Source of the DNA: Macrobrachium rosenbergii
Taxonomy: Eukaryota > Arthropoda > Malacostraca > Decapoda > Palaemonidae
NCBI RefSeq assembly: GCF_040412425.1
Contig: NC_089781.1
Location: 50,730,727 to 50,794,726 of the forward strand
Reading direction: 5' to 3'
DNA: 64,000 nt
The position numbers were made by a program, and so were the translations under genes. Position 1 is the first letter of the stretch. Each line of letters starts with the position of its first letter. The notes under the pieces are model-generated. The model saw only the letters and a program-made list of their open reading frames with translations, did not search any database and was not told the DNA's origin. This document shows positions 34,263 to 45,961 of the stretch, piece by piece.

Positions 34263-35909
34263 TTAAATGCGGCTAAATAAACACCGCAATATCGAGTCCC
34301 AAAACAAAACATTGATCGCAATTTATAATACAAAAGCAATATGAGAATATACGCAATTGGAAACAATGTAGTAAAGCATAACTTTTTAAAAGATCCATGA
34401 AAAGATGCACATTTGTTATGTTGATGTTTGTATAGTACTGTTAATATGTGAATAGAGTTCAGTATAATGTAGGCTAGGCTACCAGTTTGTTGATGCAGCA
34501 CACTGCGCCACCAAATCGAAGCGGCCGGTGAGCGAGTTGGAACAGCGACCGGGAAATTTGAAAATTAGTGCGGAAACATTAGAAATTACTCTAGCCGAAA
34601 TTTGTGCCGGATTACTGATTGTTCCGGACTACTGATGGTCAAACTGTAAATTGCGATCAATGTTTTGTTTTGGGAATCGATATCGCGGTGTTTATTTCGC
34701 CGCATTTAACTAAGTTGAAAGCGCTTTTCTTGCTTCTAGTTAGCGTAAATGAATATGGATACTTTATTTATTTGGGACACAGATATTTTTTGTTATACGA
34801 AGTGTTTTTAAGTCAAAATATAACTTAAATACGTCTCGTTGTGAAATTAAGAAATATAACTTAAATACGTCTCGTTGTGAAATTAAGAAATATAACTTAA
34901 TACGTCTCGTTGTGAAATTAATTTAGCTATTTTTTTGTTAATATATGAAGTTCACGGGAATCGTGGCTGGCCGTTTTGGGGGCATGCTTCTTTTGTGTAA
35001 AAAAAAAAAAATCAAGATTCCGTTCGCTATTTTCCCTTGATTTCATCATAATACGAGCTTTACGTATTTATCTTTTATAGGCGTGAAAACAGTAGTAATT
35101 TGTATTCTTTCATGCCCAGTAGTTTTGATTAAAATACATTCTCTCCAGTTTTATTTACGGTCGAGTTTCATCCATGTTGCCGATGCACGATAATTTATAG
35201 TCATTAGCAGCTTGAACATTGTTTTCTCAGCTTCAGCTACAACTTGCAGCTTAAAGTTACTGCAACAGTATATTTCCCTGTCGATCTTTTCTCCAAAGCA
35301 AATAAGGGCATAGTGTAAAAAATATATCAGTCCTATTGTACAGTACTTAAACGTCATTTGTAACATAACTACAGTAATTGTTTATTACCGTACAATGGTT
35401 GAAACACAAGCAAAATTGTTGTTATCCGATATGATTATTAGCAAAACAACAGTTTCCCGTTTGATTGTTCATGGCTGTACGCATTTACGCAAGAGTATAA
35501 CGTTACTAACAATACTTTTATCATTCTCTTTTACTTTTATAACTAGCAGATGGAATAAAGAGATGGAGGAAAAGAAGTTGGTCTATTGTAAGTTGATCTC
35601 TCTCGCTGCCTGATTGTACCTGCTGCCTGAGTGAAATCTACAACTATTTCCTAAATATTTTTGTATCGGTATTAATTGCTAACCCCATCGTAAACTCGAA
35701 ATATCGTAAGTTGAATTATCGTAACTCGAGCACTACCTGTATTTGATAATTGTCTTTTCTTTATAAACCAACTTATACTGATTTATGGGATATTTTAATT
35801 CTAAGATGAGGTTCTTAGCTACTGGGTTTCGTGTATTCTAGCCTAATAAATGGCTAATCTGGCACCCTCCAGGTCCCAATGATGCCGGATTAGTGATGGT
35901 CAACCTGTA

Positions 35910-36087
35910 TTAATGTTAACAGCAAAATATCAATTCATTAAGGAAAATATAGTAAATTAGATAAGATTTTAGCTCAATAATTGTTTTCCTGATCTTTTCC
36001 ATCTCCTACTTAGAGGGAGGGATGAAGGCCTAACTGGTCAATGATTTTGACATATTGAAAGTGAAGGGGGTTAGCACCTGGGCAAAG

Positions 36088-36130
<43 letters not shown>

Positions 36131-37260
36131 ATGCCAAAGGACATTCGAAGAATGTGTGAGATGGACAGATAAGATAGATAGATAGATGCGTTCCAGACGC
36201 CCCCGCGAATAGCTCAAATTCGCGAATGCTTACAACACCCCTCTAAAAATGCTTATACCTGTCTACCATGCAAATTCAAACACCAAAGTATGCCTAAAAA
36301 TACCAGCCTACATCAAAAATACATTAAACTATTACCTTATTACTGTATTAATCTTTGAAATGATACTATTAATATACTTTCTAAGCCATCTTAAACATTT
36401 TATCATTACATTTATACGTACGTATTGTATGGCTTACAGCTGTAGGCAAAAATAATCCAGTCACCCCTACGTATTCAGCCACACACACACATTTTCTTTC
36501 ATACATTTATAAGCATCCCGTTTTCTTTTCGGGGGGGAACCATTGGTATTTACATATACAGTATGTAATTCGCAAAAAGAGAGAGAGAAAAAATAAAAAA
36601 AACGTATGCACATTTTAAAAAATTTAATACTAAGTATATTTGTACCTGTCTACTGTGAAAGGTCAAACACCAAAGTATGCCTAAAAATACCAGCCTACAT
36701 CAAATATACATTAAACTATTACTTTATTACTATATTAATCTTTGAAATGATACTATTAATATCATTTCCAAGCCATCTTACACATTTTATTGTTACATTT
36801 ATACGTACGTACTGTAGGGCTTACAGCTGTAGGTGAAAATAATCCAGTCCCCCCTATGTATTCAGCCATGCACATTTTCTTTCATACAGTTACAAGCCGT
36901 CCTGTTTTCTCTTTGGGGGGATCATTGGTATTTACGTACTGTATATGTAATTCACAAAAAGAGAGACAAAAAAAAAAAAAAAGTAAGCACATTTTAAAAA
37001 ATTACTTATACAGTATATTAAGATTACTACATATGTAAATCATACGGGTACTCACCAGCGATGAATGCTGATTAAAGATGATGATGAATTAGCTGTGCAG
37101 TGCGATGAATGACGATGAAGATATGACTGCACAGCAAAGCAGAGGAGTTACAACTCATCTGAGATTGAGAGAAGCAGGGAAGATGGAAGCAAACTTGTGA
37201 TTTCAACCTTTACTGTAGATCAGAACTGAAGGGAAAACAAAGATGGTGTAGGAGCTGCAG
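35910..37260. repeat. Dispersed repeat with 387-bp tandem duplication
   Basis: After a (CT)n tract (36092-36127) the phrase CACCAAAGTATGCCTAAAAA occurs at 36281 and 36668. The following ~300 bp, including TTACAGCTGTAGG and a poly-G/TTTTC motif, are repeated. The wording is related to 11575-12080 and 45130-45310. No genes are seen. Confidence 0.65.
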
Positions 37261-37316
37261 ATTAACTTTGCACAACTTTGAAAGGTGCAGTACTTCACAG
37301 TCATCATTCACCATCA

Positions 37317-37634
37317 TCAGATATTCCACTTTCTCATCCAGTTTTTGGTTTGTTCCAGTACATCTTTCACATTTAACTCATCTGAGGGTGCCTCTTCACC
37401 TTCAGGAGGCACTTCGGGAGGTACTTCTTCAGTTGATTTGGGAGGCACTACTTCAGGCGGTTGGGGAGGCACTTCTTCAGGCGATTCGAGAGGCACTACT
37501 TCGGGTGATCTGGGAGGCTTTGGAGGGACCTCCTTCGTCCGTTTGATAAACATGGTGATAGGCAGCTGCTGTCGCTGCTTTTTCACCCTGGACAGGTAGC
37601 CTTGTGTCATTTTAGACACACGCAGGTTGCGCAA
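37317..37634 (-). CDS. Unrecognised ORF with 8-residue Pro/Glu repeats
   Basis: A 105-codon frame starts MRNLRVSKMTQGYLSRVKKQ, is basic at its N-terminus, and then contains about five copies of an octapeptide of the type PPEVVPPK / SPEEVPPQ. The repeats derive from a 24-bp DNA period with unit starts at 37417, 37441, 37465, 37489 and 37513. It ends with an acidic/aromatic tail (KDVLEQTKNWMRKWNI). I do not recognise a family. It could be a fragment of a transposon-associated gene, an exon, or a coincidental ORF over a minisatellite. Confidence 0.35.
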   Translation of the reverse strand: MRNLRVSKMTQGYLSRVKKQRQQLPITMFIKRTKEVPPKPPRSPEVVPLESPEEVPPQPPEVVPPKSTEEVPPEVPPEGEEAPSDELNVKDVLEQTKNWMRKWNI

Positions 37635-38018
37635 AACCCATTTTTTCAGCGCAGCGCCCCCTTCAAGTAGGTGGACTCATTTTTTCTGGAATAGCTAGTC
37701 TTTGTCGAGCTGACATGGAGAGTAGACATGCCGCACTTGACATCCGCCACGAACACAGTATTTTCGGCGCTGAAAGTTTCTTTTGTGTGTATTTCAGCAC
37801 TACCTTACCTTGTACGTAAGTAAAAGTGATTTTCAATACTTTTGTAAAATTTATTGCTGCATCATTGTTATTTGGACTACAGTGATAATTTTTGGTGGAA
37901 ATATTAACGGATGGTTGCTCTACATAGACCAACTGCCATTTTGGAGATTGCTCATGGCCAAGATGGTTTTTTTGGTACTTTTCTAATTTTCCATTTTTTC
38001 ATGTTTTCAGGTTTCGCC
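37635..38018. other. Region upstream of the third piggyBac transposase
   Basis: No coding region is seen. A pyrimidine-rich TTTTTTCATGTTTTCAG precedes the transposase ATG by 9 bp, which could be a splice acceptor for an untranslated first exon. No terminal TTAA was identified. Confidence 0.4.
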
Positions 38019-40055
38019 ATGTCGAGAAGAAATTTCGTGAAGGAGGAGGACTACAATAAGCTGCTTTTTTCTGAGGATGACACCAGTGATGTGGAGGACC
38101 CCTCTGAGATTGTTATCGAAGCAGACAGGGTGTTTGATGACCTGCACGACGCCCACACGTGGGAGGATGAGGAAGTAGAAGAAGTCACTCATGAAGACTT
38201 GGAAGACGAGTTGGAATGCCTCGCACCCCAGGAGGACGAGCCTTCTCACGTCGAGGGCTGCAACAGCTTTTGCCCTTCCTTAGCCCCTCTGAGTTACGAA
38301 GCAGGAAGAGGAGGAGAAGACCACTACATCCTGCAGCTGGTGAAGCCCTCAAGAAGTTACCACAAGACATATACAGAGGAAGGGACAAAACAGTGTGGCA
38401 CTCAGAGCCAAACCCTGCCATGCCATCTATTTCAAGGAGTGACAATATTGAGGAGGGGGCTCCTACTACAAACACACTAACTGCTAAGACACCCTTGGAG
38501 GTGTTTTCGTTGTTCATGAACGACCCCTTGCTGGCAGAAGTGTGTATGCATACAGGTGACAAAATCACGTCCTTGCGTGATAAAGTGAAACGCATAAAAC
38601 AACCCCACCTTCAAAGACCTCCAACTCATGGAACTGAAGGCACTACTTGGTGTGCTTATCATGGCAGGGGCACGCAAGGACAACCACCTCACTACAGAAG
38701 AGCTGTTCTCCCCAGCATTAGGATGCCCCTTCTACAGGAGTGCCATGAGCGGCGGCGCTTTGCATTCCTCATGAGGTCCTTACGGTTTGATAATGCTGGC
38801 ACAAGGACAGACCGTCTGAAGACGGACAAGTTCGCCCATATCAGGAAGTTTGGAATACTGTCATCCGGCACTGCATAGGCAACTACTCTCCAGGGCCTCA
38901 TCTTACTGTAGATGAACAACTGCTAGCCTTCAGGGGACGTTGCAGCTTCCACATGTTTATTCCAAACAAACCAGCAAAGTAAGTAAATGTTTTCTTCTGT
39001 GAATATTTGTAAATATTTTGTATCATTAATTATCATTATCAGTAATACTTTTTGTTTTACAATTTTTCAACATTTCTGTTATTTCATTATAACAAATCTT
39101 TCAAGTTTTGATTTACAACTAATGTTAGTTTTCTTCTTTCCTCTTTAGGTATGGTATCAAATTGGTCATGGCTTGCGATGCAGAAACACATTATATGTGC
39201 AATTCAATCCCCTACTGTGGCAAGACCACTGGTGCTGACAGGGTCATATCGCTGGGGAGTTTTTACTACAGAGTTGGTCAAGCCCTTCAGGACGTCGGGC
39301 GTGTTGTTACCACCGACAACTGGTTTACATCCCTGCCCTTAGCAAGGAGCCTGCAGAAATATGGGATGCACTTGGTAGGCACTATTTGTCCTAAACCCTA
39401 CATGCCTCTGGAATTGCTAACATTTCCAATGGAGTTGGGACAGTCGGTTGCTGTCTACAGCTATGAAGATAAAGCAACCCTGATGTGCCAACGTGTGAAG
39501 TCAACCAAGAGGATGCAGATTTTATCCACAGTCCACCATCAACCCACACTTGTGGAACGTCAGAAGACGCACATCCACATGTACTATAATGCAACCAAGG
39601 GAGGGGTCAACACTTTTGACCAGCTGTGTGCTGCCATGACCTGCAGCAGGAAGACCAGTAGGTGGCCCTTGTGTGTCTTCTTTGGCCTACTCAACATTGT
39701 GGTCAATAACGCCTTCATAATATATCAGCACCAACCAGAAAATGCCAAAGTTTCCCGAAGAAATTTTGCTATGGATTTGGCACTTGAACTTTGTCGTCCC
39801 TGGGCATTCAACCGCCTGCAGCAGAAGACATATCTTCCAAGGGATGTCTCATCCCTGATTTGTTCTGTGTTTGAGGTGGAAGACATCACCGTTGCCACAA
39901 ATGAAGGCCAGGGACGCTCTGAAAAGCGGCAGAGATGCCATCTTTGCCCTTCCTCCTCTAATGCGAGATCAAAAATTTTGTGTAGCAACTGCAGGAAGAC
40001 AACCTGTGCCCACCACCTGAAGTACACCTGTGAAAAGTGCTCCAATTCCTGGTAA
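38019..40055 (+). pseudogene. piggyBac transposase, second family, with one intron
   Basis: The ATG at 38019 gives MSRRNFVKEEDYNKLLFSED, an acidic N-terminal domain. Frameshifts near 38240-38290, 38610 and 38870 precede the core. The first catalytic Asp is in LTVDEQLLAFRGRC, the second in LVMACDAETHYMC, and the third in VVTTDNWFTSLPLA. Later GGVNTFDQLCAAMTCSRKT and, at the C-terminus, CHLCPSSSNARSK with CSNCRKTTCAHHLKYTCEKC form the Cys-rich DNA-binding domain. A GT-AG intron (38979-39148) lies between the first and second Asp. This family is distinct from copies 1 and 2. The 3' exon is fully open and well preserved. Confidence 0.85.
38979..39148 (+). other. 170-bp GT-AG intron in the third piggyBac transposase
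   Basis: The donor is AAA|GTAAGTAAATG and the acceptor is TTTCCTCTTTAG|GTATGG. Removing it joins IPNKPAK to YGIKLVMA, as expected for the piggyBac core, whereas reading through meets stops. Confidence 0.8.
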
Positions 40056-40710
40056 GTGTTCCCAAATTATTATTATTATTATTGTCTATTGTTTATTTTT
40101 TATTATATATTACATTTAAAAAACCTTTTAAGCCATGTCATACTCATTTTTACATGAAAAATATTTTGGCACTGGATGGCAGAGTGTGGTGCCATCCAAA
40201 TGTACCTGTTTTGACCCATTTATAGCTTTCAAATTATTTTATTTTATTTTTCCCATGATTTTAGATGCTTGCAGAATACTTATAAAAAATTTCATCCAAA
40301 TCCATAAAGATTTAGTGGTAGAAAAAAAATATTTTGTTATGCAAAGTTTTCTATTGATTTAAAAAAAAAAAATGTACATATATTTCTCCTCTTTCCAGAT
40401 TTTGCAGTTCTTGAGCTATCACAGCCTGACTAGTCTCAAAATGGTGCTTAACCCTTCGTCTTTCAAGCCTGCCTCGTATTTCTCAAGAATTCTGAACCTT
40501 AGGATACTCTTTTGTAGTATAAATGTATGTAATTTAATTTTGATACTTATTGTCAGATTTTGAATAAATAGGGTATTGTTTTTATTACTAGAGTTTTTTC
40601 TCCTACACCAGTAGAAAAAAAAGAGTACTTGCTCAGTAGTTAAAAAAAAAAAAAAAAAAAAAAAATTGGTCCCATACGACCCGAGTAGTCGACGGCTCAA
40701 GTTCGTGTGT
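40056..40710. other. Gene-free stretch between two transposons
   Basis: AT-rich, with a poly-T/A run near 40640-40662. A TTAACCCTTCG at about 40449 could be a piggyBac end, but no partner was found. No genes are seen. Confidence 0.5.
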
Positions 40711-42562
40711 CTAAAAGTACACTACCCTACCTGTCGTGTGACAGGTTTCCGAGGCTACCTGTCCAGGGTTCATGGTGGTGAGGGCTTGATTATAGGGCTC
40801 CCATGCTAAATCAAGGATGTTTGAGAACTTCAAGGAGCGTTCCATAAAAGGATCCCATGTTGAAACATACTCCTCCAAATCCTTAATCATTCTCTTAATG
40901 TGGGACAGATGTTCCAAAGTCAGGCTGCTCACCTCTTCCTCCCGCTCCTCCCCTGAACCTGGCGTATCTTCTTCCTCACTGGCAGACTTCGTCAGCACTT
41001 CAAAATCCTGGTCTGTCAGGGGGTCAGAGTGAGCATCAATAGGGGTGCCGATTTCATCCTCGGTGATGTCCTCGAAGCCTTCCCCACCTAGAATCCTCGC
41101 CAACTGGACAGCCTTATTAATGGCCGAATGTTGAATTTCTTGAGAGAGAAGCCCTGTAATCATGAACCCACTCTGGCCACAACTTGTTCCAGCAACTTGT
41201 TCCAGCAAGCGTTCAGAGTCTCCATGTCACTCAATGATGGGTTGATGATGGTCAGACATGTGGGATTCCACAATAAATCGTGAATTGGTTCTTAGCGTAA
41301 AATATTCTTTTAGGAGAGCTGTTAATCAATTCAGTGGTCTGTCACTTTTTCCCATTGCATTCACAATGGTGCTGGAGGGGGTTCCTGGTATGTCAGATTG
41401 TGCCTCTGAAGGCACAGATCACAGCCCTGGTCCATAGGCTGGAGGAGAGAGGTGGTGTTGAGAGAGAGGAACTCAAGCTGGACTCCTTGTAAGAAAGATC
41501 GAGAGGGTGGCCACCAGCATTATCAATAATCAGTAACACCTTGAACTCCATGGCCAAGTCGTTCAGGTATTGCCTAACTTGAGGGATGAAGCTCTGATGG
41601 AACCAGTACTCTGTGAGGACTTTGGTGATCCAGGCCTTAGGGTTATGCATTCAGAACACAGGAAGCAATGCCCTGTTCTTATTCTTGAGGGCCCTGGGGT
41701 TTGCAGCCTTGTAAATGAGGTCTGGTTTAAGCATGAAACCAGCTGCATTTCCACACATGATGAGGGTAACCCTATCCTTCTGGGCCTTGAATCCGGAGGC
41801 TTTAGCTTCGTCCTTCATAAGGTATGTCCGGGAAGGCATCTTCTTCCATAACAGGCCAGTCTCATCCATATTGAACACCTGTTCTGGATGGTAGCCCTTC
41901 TCTTTGATGATTTTCTTGAAGGCCTCCGGATATTTCGCGGCTGCTTCAATGTCTGCAGATGCTGATTCCCCATGTAATGTAACAGACTTTAGGTGGAACC
42001 GTTTTTTAAATCGGTGGAACCACCCCTTGCTGACCTGGAAACCTTGAGGCGCTGATGATGGTCCTGCTTGGGGCTCTTCCCCCTCTTCTTCTTCTGCTGG
42101 TTCATCAAAGCCTAAGAATTCTAATTCGCCTTCTTCAACGCATTCCTCTGCCTGTACTATGTCGTCGCCTTCCTTAGCAGTTGATAACTGCTGGTAGAGT
42201 TGTCGCGCTTTCTCGCGAATGATGTTGGAGTTGAGGGGCACGTTCTTCTTCCAGCAGTCCTTTAACCAGATTGCCAGAGCAGATTCCATCTTCACGATTG
42301 TTTTATCCCGCACTGTCAAAACTGTCTTTGCACTACCGAAGTGGCTCATACTCACAGACTTACGTATCTCTCCCTCTTTCTTCTTGATATATCTCACAGT
42401 GCTCTCACTAACACTAAAATGGCAGCCATCCACGGCAAAACTTTTGCCCTCCTTTAACATGTCAAGAAGTTTCACCTTCTCCTCGAGTACCATAACAGTC
42501 TTCTTTCTTTTAGAGTCTTTGCCAGAAGGCTTTGAAGGAGCAGGGCATTTTTTAGGAGGCAT
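40711..42562 (-). pseudogene. Tigger (pogo superfamily) transposase
   Basis: The start chosen is the ATG at 42562 (MPPKKCPAPSKPSGKDSKRK), because the upstream extension looks untranslated. The N-terminal helix-turn-helix contains LEEKVKLLDMLKEGKSFAVD and ESTVRYIKKKE. A CENP-B-type second DNA-binding domain follows with GWFHRFKKRFHLKSVTLHGE. The DDE_1 core shows VFNMDETGLLWKKMPSRTY, LLIIDNAGGHP and LLQPMDQG, carrying the three catalytic Asp. A frameshift lies near 41650 and another after MDQG. The acidic C-terminal part is at 41208-40711. Largely intact but inactive as written. Confidence 0.85.
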
Positions 42563-42699
42563 TTTAGGGCTGAATACCGCTGATGCACAAAGATAAAAAA
42601 CCCAAATGTAAAGACGCATGATTTCACACGGTAAGAAGATGCTGCGAACTACGCACAACTGAGAAGGATGCCGTGGATGCGGTCTCCCAGAATTCCATG

Positions 42700-42860
42700 T
42701 TCGCAAGTTGGTTGTGAATGTTCAGCCAATCAGCGCCAAGTGAACAGCCAATGAGCGCCAAGGAAAATGAATGGTGCTTCTGGATTGGCTGCTTTGCAGA
42801 TGACAGCCAATAGTGTGTCGAGTATCACTGGTCCTGGGTACACAGCATCCAGCATCGTGA
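42700..42860 (-). promoter_or_regulatory. CCAAT-box cluster upstream of the Tigger transposase
   Basis: CCAAT occurs at 42726-42730, 42748-42752 and 42807-42811, and its complement ATTGG at 42784-42788, all within 90 bp and 160-250 bp upstream of the start codon. Clustered CCAAT is a common NF-Y promoter arrangement. The function here is inferred. Confidence 0.45.
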
Positions 42861-43413
42861 GTTCTTTATATTTGCAGAGAGGTGGCTTGAGTGAAGCACT
42901 TTTAAGAAAAACAAATATATATTATTGAAATTTTGCTGTGTTTACGTTAATATATTACAGAACTGTAATATTTGAAAATTAGTAAATCGTTTTTCATCTT
43001 ACAAAATGTACTTACAGTAGTCATTAATAAATATTTAGTACATACGTGAAAATGCTACTTACCGCGGATGTAAACATATGTACCCTGCATTATTCCTGTT
43101 GTCTTACGTATTTTAGATATGCTCTACGTACTACCCGCAGTACTGTACTGTACTATGTATCATCCTAAAACACTTTTTGTATGTAATATTTAAAAATCAT
43201 CCTACAACAAAACATTTTATAAAATGTACATACTGTATGCGCACAAGATCAGTGTTAGTATATGTACGCACAACCAGTAGTACCATGTGTATACTGTAGC
43301 GGCAAATTATCGGCAAATGACCCAATATAACTCGTTTTATTGCTATCTCTCGTTTGTGTGTTTTGCGTGTACAGTACTATGGCCTAAAAATATTTTTTGA
43401 ATTCGTGCATTAA
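42861..43413. other. Gene-free AT-rich stretch
   Basis: TACTGTA-type words are frequent. No coding region or clear element end was found. Confidence 0.5.
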
Positions 43414-43620
43414 GATGTCCTCTGAATGCTCTGCTTCTTCTAAGGCCTCTGGCCAATAGGCTACAATTAATGACTGATGAGAAGAAAGTTGTAGACATGA
43501 CTGTTTTGTTAAGATAGGGCAAAAGTCATGGAGAAGTAGCAGCCCATTACAGCATGACATTAATTACAGTCGCCTGCACTGAGCATGAACAAGGTAAAAT
43601 ACTCATGCAGCCCTACTGTA
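43414..43620 (+). pseudogene. Second Tigger/pogo-like N-terminal fragment
   Basis: From ATG 43414 (MSSECSASSKASG), with stops and frameshifts, the plus strand yields LMTDEKKVVDMTVLL and GKSHGEVAAHYSMT. This resembles the psq-type helix-turn-helix of pogo transposases (compare KVKLLDMLKEGKSFAVD in the neighbouring element). Nothing of the catalytic core follows. It appears to belong to a separate, internally deleted element on the opposite strand to the 40711-42562 gene. Confidence 0.55.
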
Positions 43621-43919
43621 CCACCTTTATTGCCATGTTCAAATACCTTAACATGACAGTGCCTCCCATCATTCATCATACTGCACAGCTAATTCATCAT
43701 CATCATCATCTACAGCATACTGTAATCAACAATCATCACCAGTTACTACCCATATGATTTAACTTTATTATTTATTATTATTAAGGTACCCAGTGTAGTA
43801 TTACATAATATTATTATTTATTATTTAATTTCTATTACTATTATATGTACAGTACTGTAGTACAGTATTATTATTGATTTACATGATTATTTAATGTTAT
43901 TATACAATAAATATGAAAA

Positions 43920-44126
43920 TACAGAATATTGCTATAGGAAAAAAACAAAAAATCTGCATCCGCAAATAGGGAGGTTCCTGCGAATATTTTTATAGATATG
44001 TTCCATAGAAAAACCTGTGAATGCGTGAGTTTCCCGCGAAAATTTTTTAGATAGGTTCCACAAAAAACCCGCGAATGGGTGAGTCTGTGAACCTTGAGAA
44101 CGCGAATATGGGTGGTTTACTGTATA
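43920..44126. repeat. Tigger-type element end with CGCGAAT-rich repeats
   Basis: The segment ends ATATGGGTGGTTTACTGTA and contains three phrases of the form GGTTCCACAAAAAACCCGCG / ATGTTCCATAGAAAAACCTG. The terminal GTTTACTG resembles the MITE ends at 12121/12432. The other end of this element was not identified. Confidence 0.5.
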
Positions 44127-44133
44127 TGTACTG

Positions 44134-44191
<58 letters not shown>

Positions 44192-44549
44192 CAGGCAGTC
44201 CCTGTTTCTGACGGGGTTCCGTTCTTAAATTGGCGTCAGTAACCGAAAATCGCCGTAAAGCGGAAAATCGTCGAAAAATCGTCAAAAATCATAAGAAAAC
44301 CTTACTTTTAATGCTCTGGGTGCATTGAAAACGATGTAAACTGCATTATTATTGAGTTTTACATAAAAAAACCTTCAAATTATGATTATTCTGCCGTTTT
44401 GGGGCCATATTTCTTCCGTCGGATATATTACGACGGCCGTCGTAACCCGGAACATGCGTCGTAAGCCAGGAAATAATTTCTGATGAATATATTTGAAAAG
44501 CGTCGTAACCTCGAACGTAAAGTCGGAACGTCATTTAACCAGGGACTGC

Positions 44550-44552
<3 letters not shown>
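44192..44552. mobile_element. 361-bp MITE, Tigger type
   Basis: It starts CAGGCAGTCCCTGTTTC and ends CCAGGGACTGCCTG, with TA on both sides (44190-44191 and 44553-44554), inserted in a (TA)n tract. CAGGCAGTCCC...TTACGA-like ends are typical of pogo/Tigger MITEs. It carries no ORF. Confidence 0.85.
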
Positions 44553-44607
<55 letters not shown>

Positions 44608-44609
44608 TG

Positions 44610-44659
<50 letters not shown>

Positions 44660-44978
44660 GTATATTGCATTATTATATTGATCTATTATCATCATAACAT
44701 GTATAAAAAACTGTCGTCCCAACATTTTCAATTGTTTAACTGATGTAAACAACTCAGTTCAGCCCTTCTCTCTCTCTCTCTCTCTATACGCCAAAGGATA
44801 CTCATAGAATGTGTGAGATGGACCATAGAAAAGGAGCTATTGACTGGAAGAACCAATCACAGAGCAGGACACCAGCTTTGCTAGTTGCTGATTGGCTTGT
44901 AGCTCTGATGCTTTGTGAAGGAGTTTTCTGCATTTTTTATGATTGATTTTAGTTTAATGTTTACTGATACTCTCTCTA

Positions 44979-45065
<87 letters not shown>

Positions 45066-45109
45066 TAGTTTCACACACACACCTGTGAGCCATATAATTT
45101 TAAGGAAAA
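44553..45109. repeat. (TA)n and (CT)n microsatellites with a short dispersed repeat
   Basis: TA runs at 44553-44605 and 44613-44656, and CT runs at 44768-44785 and 44988-45063. The phrase GCCAAAGGATACTCATAGAA follows the first CT run and resembles GCCAAAGGACATTCGAAGAA after the CT run at 36128. Confidence 0.85.
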
Positions 45110-45961
45110 TTTTGTAAAATGGCTTTGAATTGATATTGAGTGTTTGAGGATGATAGTTTAAAGTACATTTGGTGTAGGATGACAGTTTAAGGTATACATT
45201 TGGTGTTTGAACTATTAAAATAGGCAGTTATAAATGTTTTTAGAGGGGGTGTCTTTGGTGTTTGAACTATTAACATAGGCAATTATAAGCGTTTTTAGAG
45301 GGGATATCAAGTATTCGCAGATTTTAGCGATTTGTGGGTGGTTGTTGTCCCTATCCCCTGCGAATACCGGGGTTTGACTTTACAAGTCCAGATTCAGCTG
45401 AAGCTCTGAATCTGAAACTCAGGTTAGATAATTTCCTGTGGCCCTCTTCCTCATTATGGACTGGGTATATCTGTAGGAACTCAAAAGGACATATTTACCA
45501 ATAAAGTTATTTTTTCACTTCCTGGGTATAATCCCATGTCCTCCATGTAAGTAAGTGCTTTGGTAGGAATTCAAAGTCTATTTGTTTACATTCAAATATG
45601 ATGGGATTAGGCCAATCAGCAGCTGATACCATGAGCAGTGTTGCCATGACAAATTTTAATGAAGAGAATATTCCAATGACAGATCAGCTGACAGCAACTA
45701 GAGCTGACAGTAATACCTGTACCTAAACAAATTCATGGTATTTTGATATACTAATTAAGAAAACTAAGTAGTCTACATGTAAAATGAACATAACCTCATT
45801 ATTTCATTTCCAAGGCCCCCCCCAAAAAATCAAGAATTTTTTATCCAATCCTCTAATTTACCTTCGAGGAGCAATGTTTTTAAAAGCAACCCTACAAAAA
45901 AGACACCCTGGATAATTAATTCTGTAAGTTAATACAGTAAAATGATTGGAAGAATACTAAC
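45110..45961. other. Dispersed repeat (to ~45385) and presumed RAB18 intron
   Basis: Positions 45130-45385 contain GTTTGAACTATTAAAATAGG twice in variant form and end GAATACCGGGGTTTGACTTT, similar to other Tigger-type repeat ends here. From 45386 to 45961 nothing repetitive or coding was recognised. It directly follows the exon donor and so should be intronic. Confidence 0.5.

Larger units (their letters stand above)
31321..34646. mobile_element. Tigger-type non-autonomous element (inner, antisense copy)
   Basis: It begins CAAGTTGACCATCACTAATC and ends with the complement of CAGTTTGACCATCAGTAGTC. It lies antisense within the outer copy. Itself, it is split at TTAA by the piggyBac derivative 32450-34262. 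A second TIR-like start, CAGGTAGTGCTCGAGTTACG, lies at 31506, suggesting an older TA element embedded in the family. Confidence 0.8.
30982..35907. mobile_element. Tigger-type non-autonomous element (outer copy)
   Basis: Ends read CAGGTTGACCATCACTAATC on both sides in inverted orientation, with TA at 30980-30981 and 35908-35909. It is split at a TA (31319-31320 / 34647-34648) by an antisense copy of itself. Joining 31320 to 34649 regenerates the continuous sequence seen at 55320-55350. The TIR resembles vertebrate Tigger/MER44-type ends, so a pogo/Tigger origin is likely. No transposase is encoded. Confidence 0.8.

Noticed and set aside
40440..40475. TTAACCCTTCG as the 3' end of the third piggyBac element
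   Set aside because: No matching inverted end with TTAA was found upstream of 38019.
44881..45093. Arg-Glu repeat ORF
   Set aside because: It is a (CT)n tract read on the minus strand.
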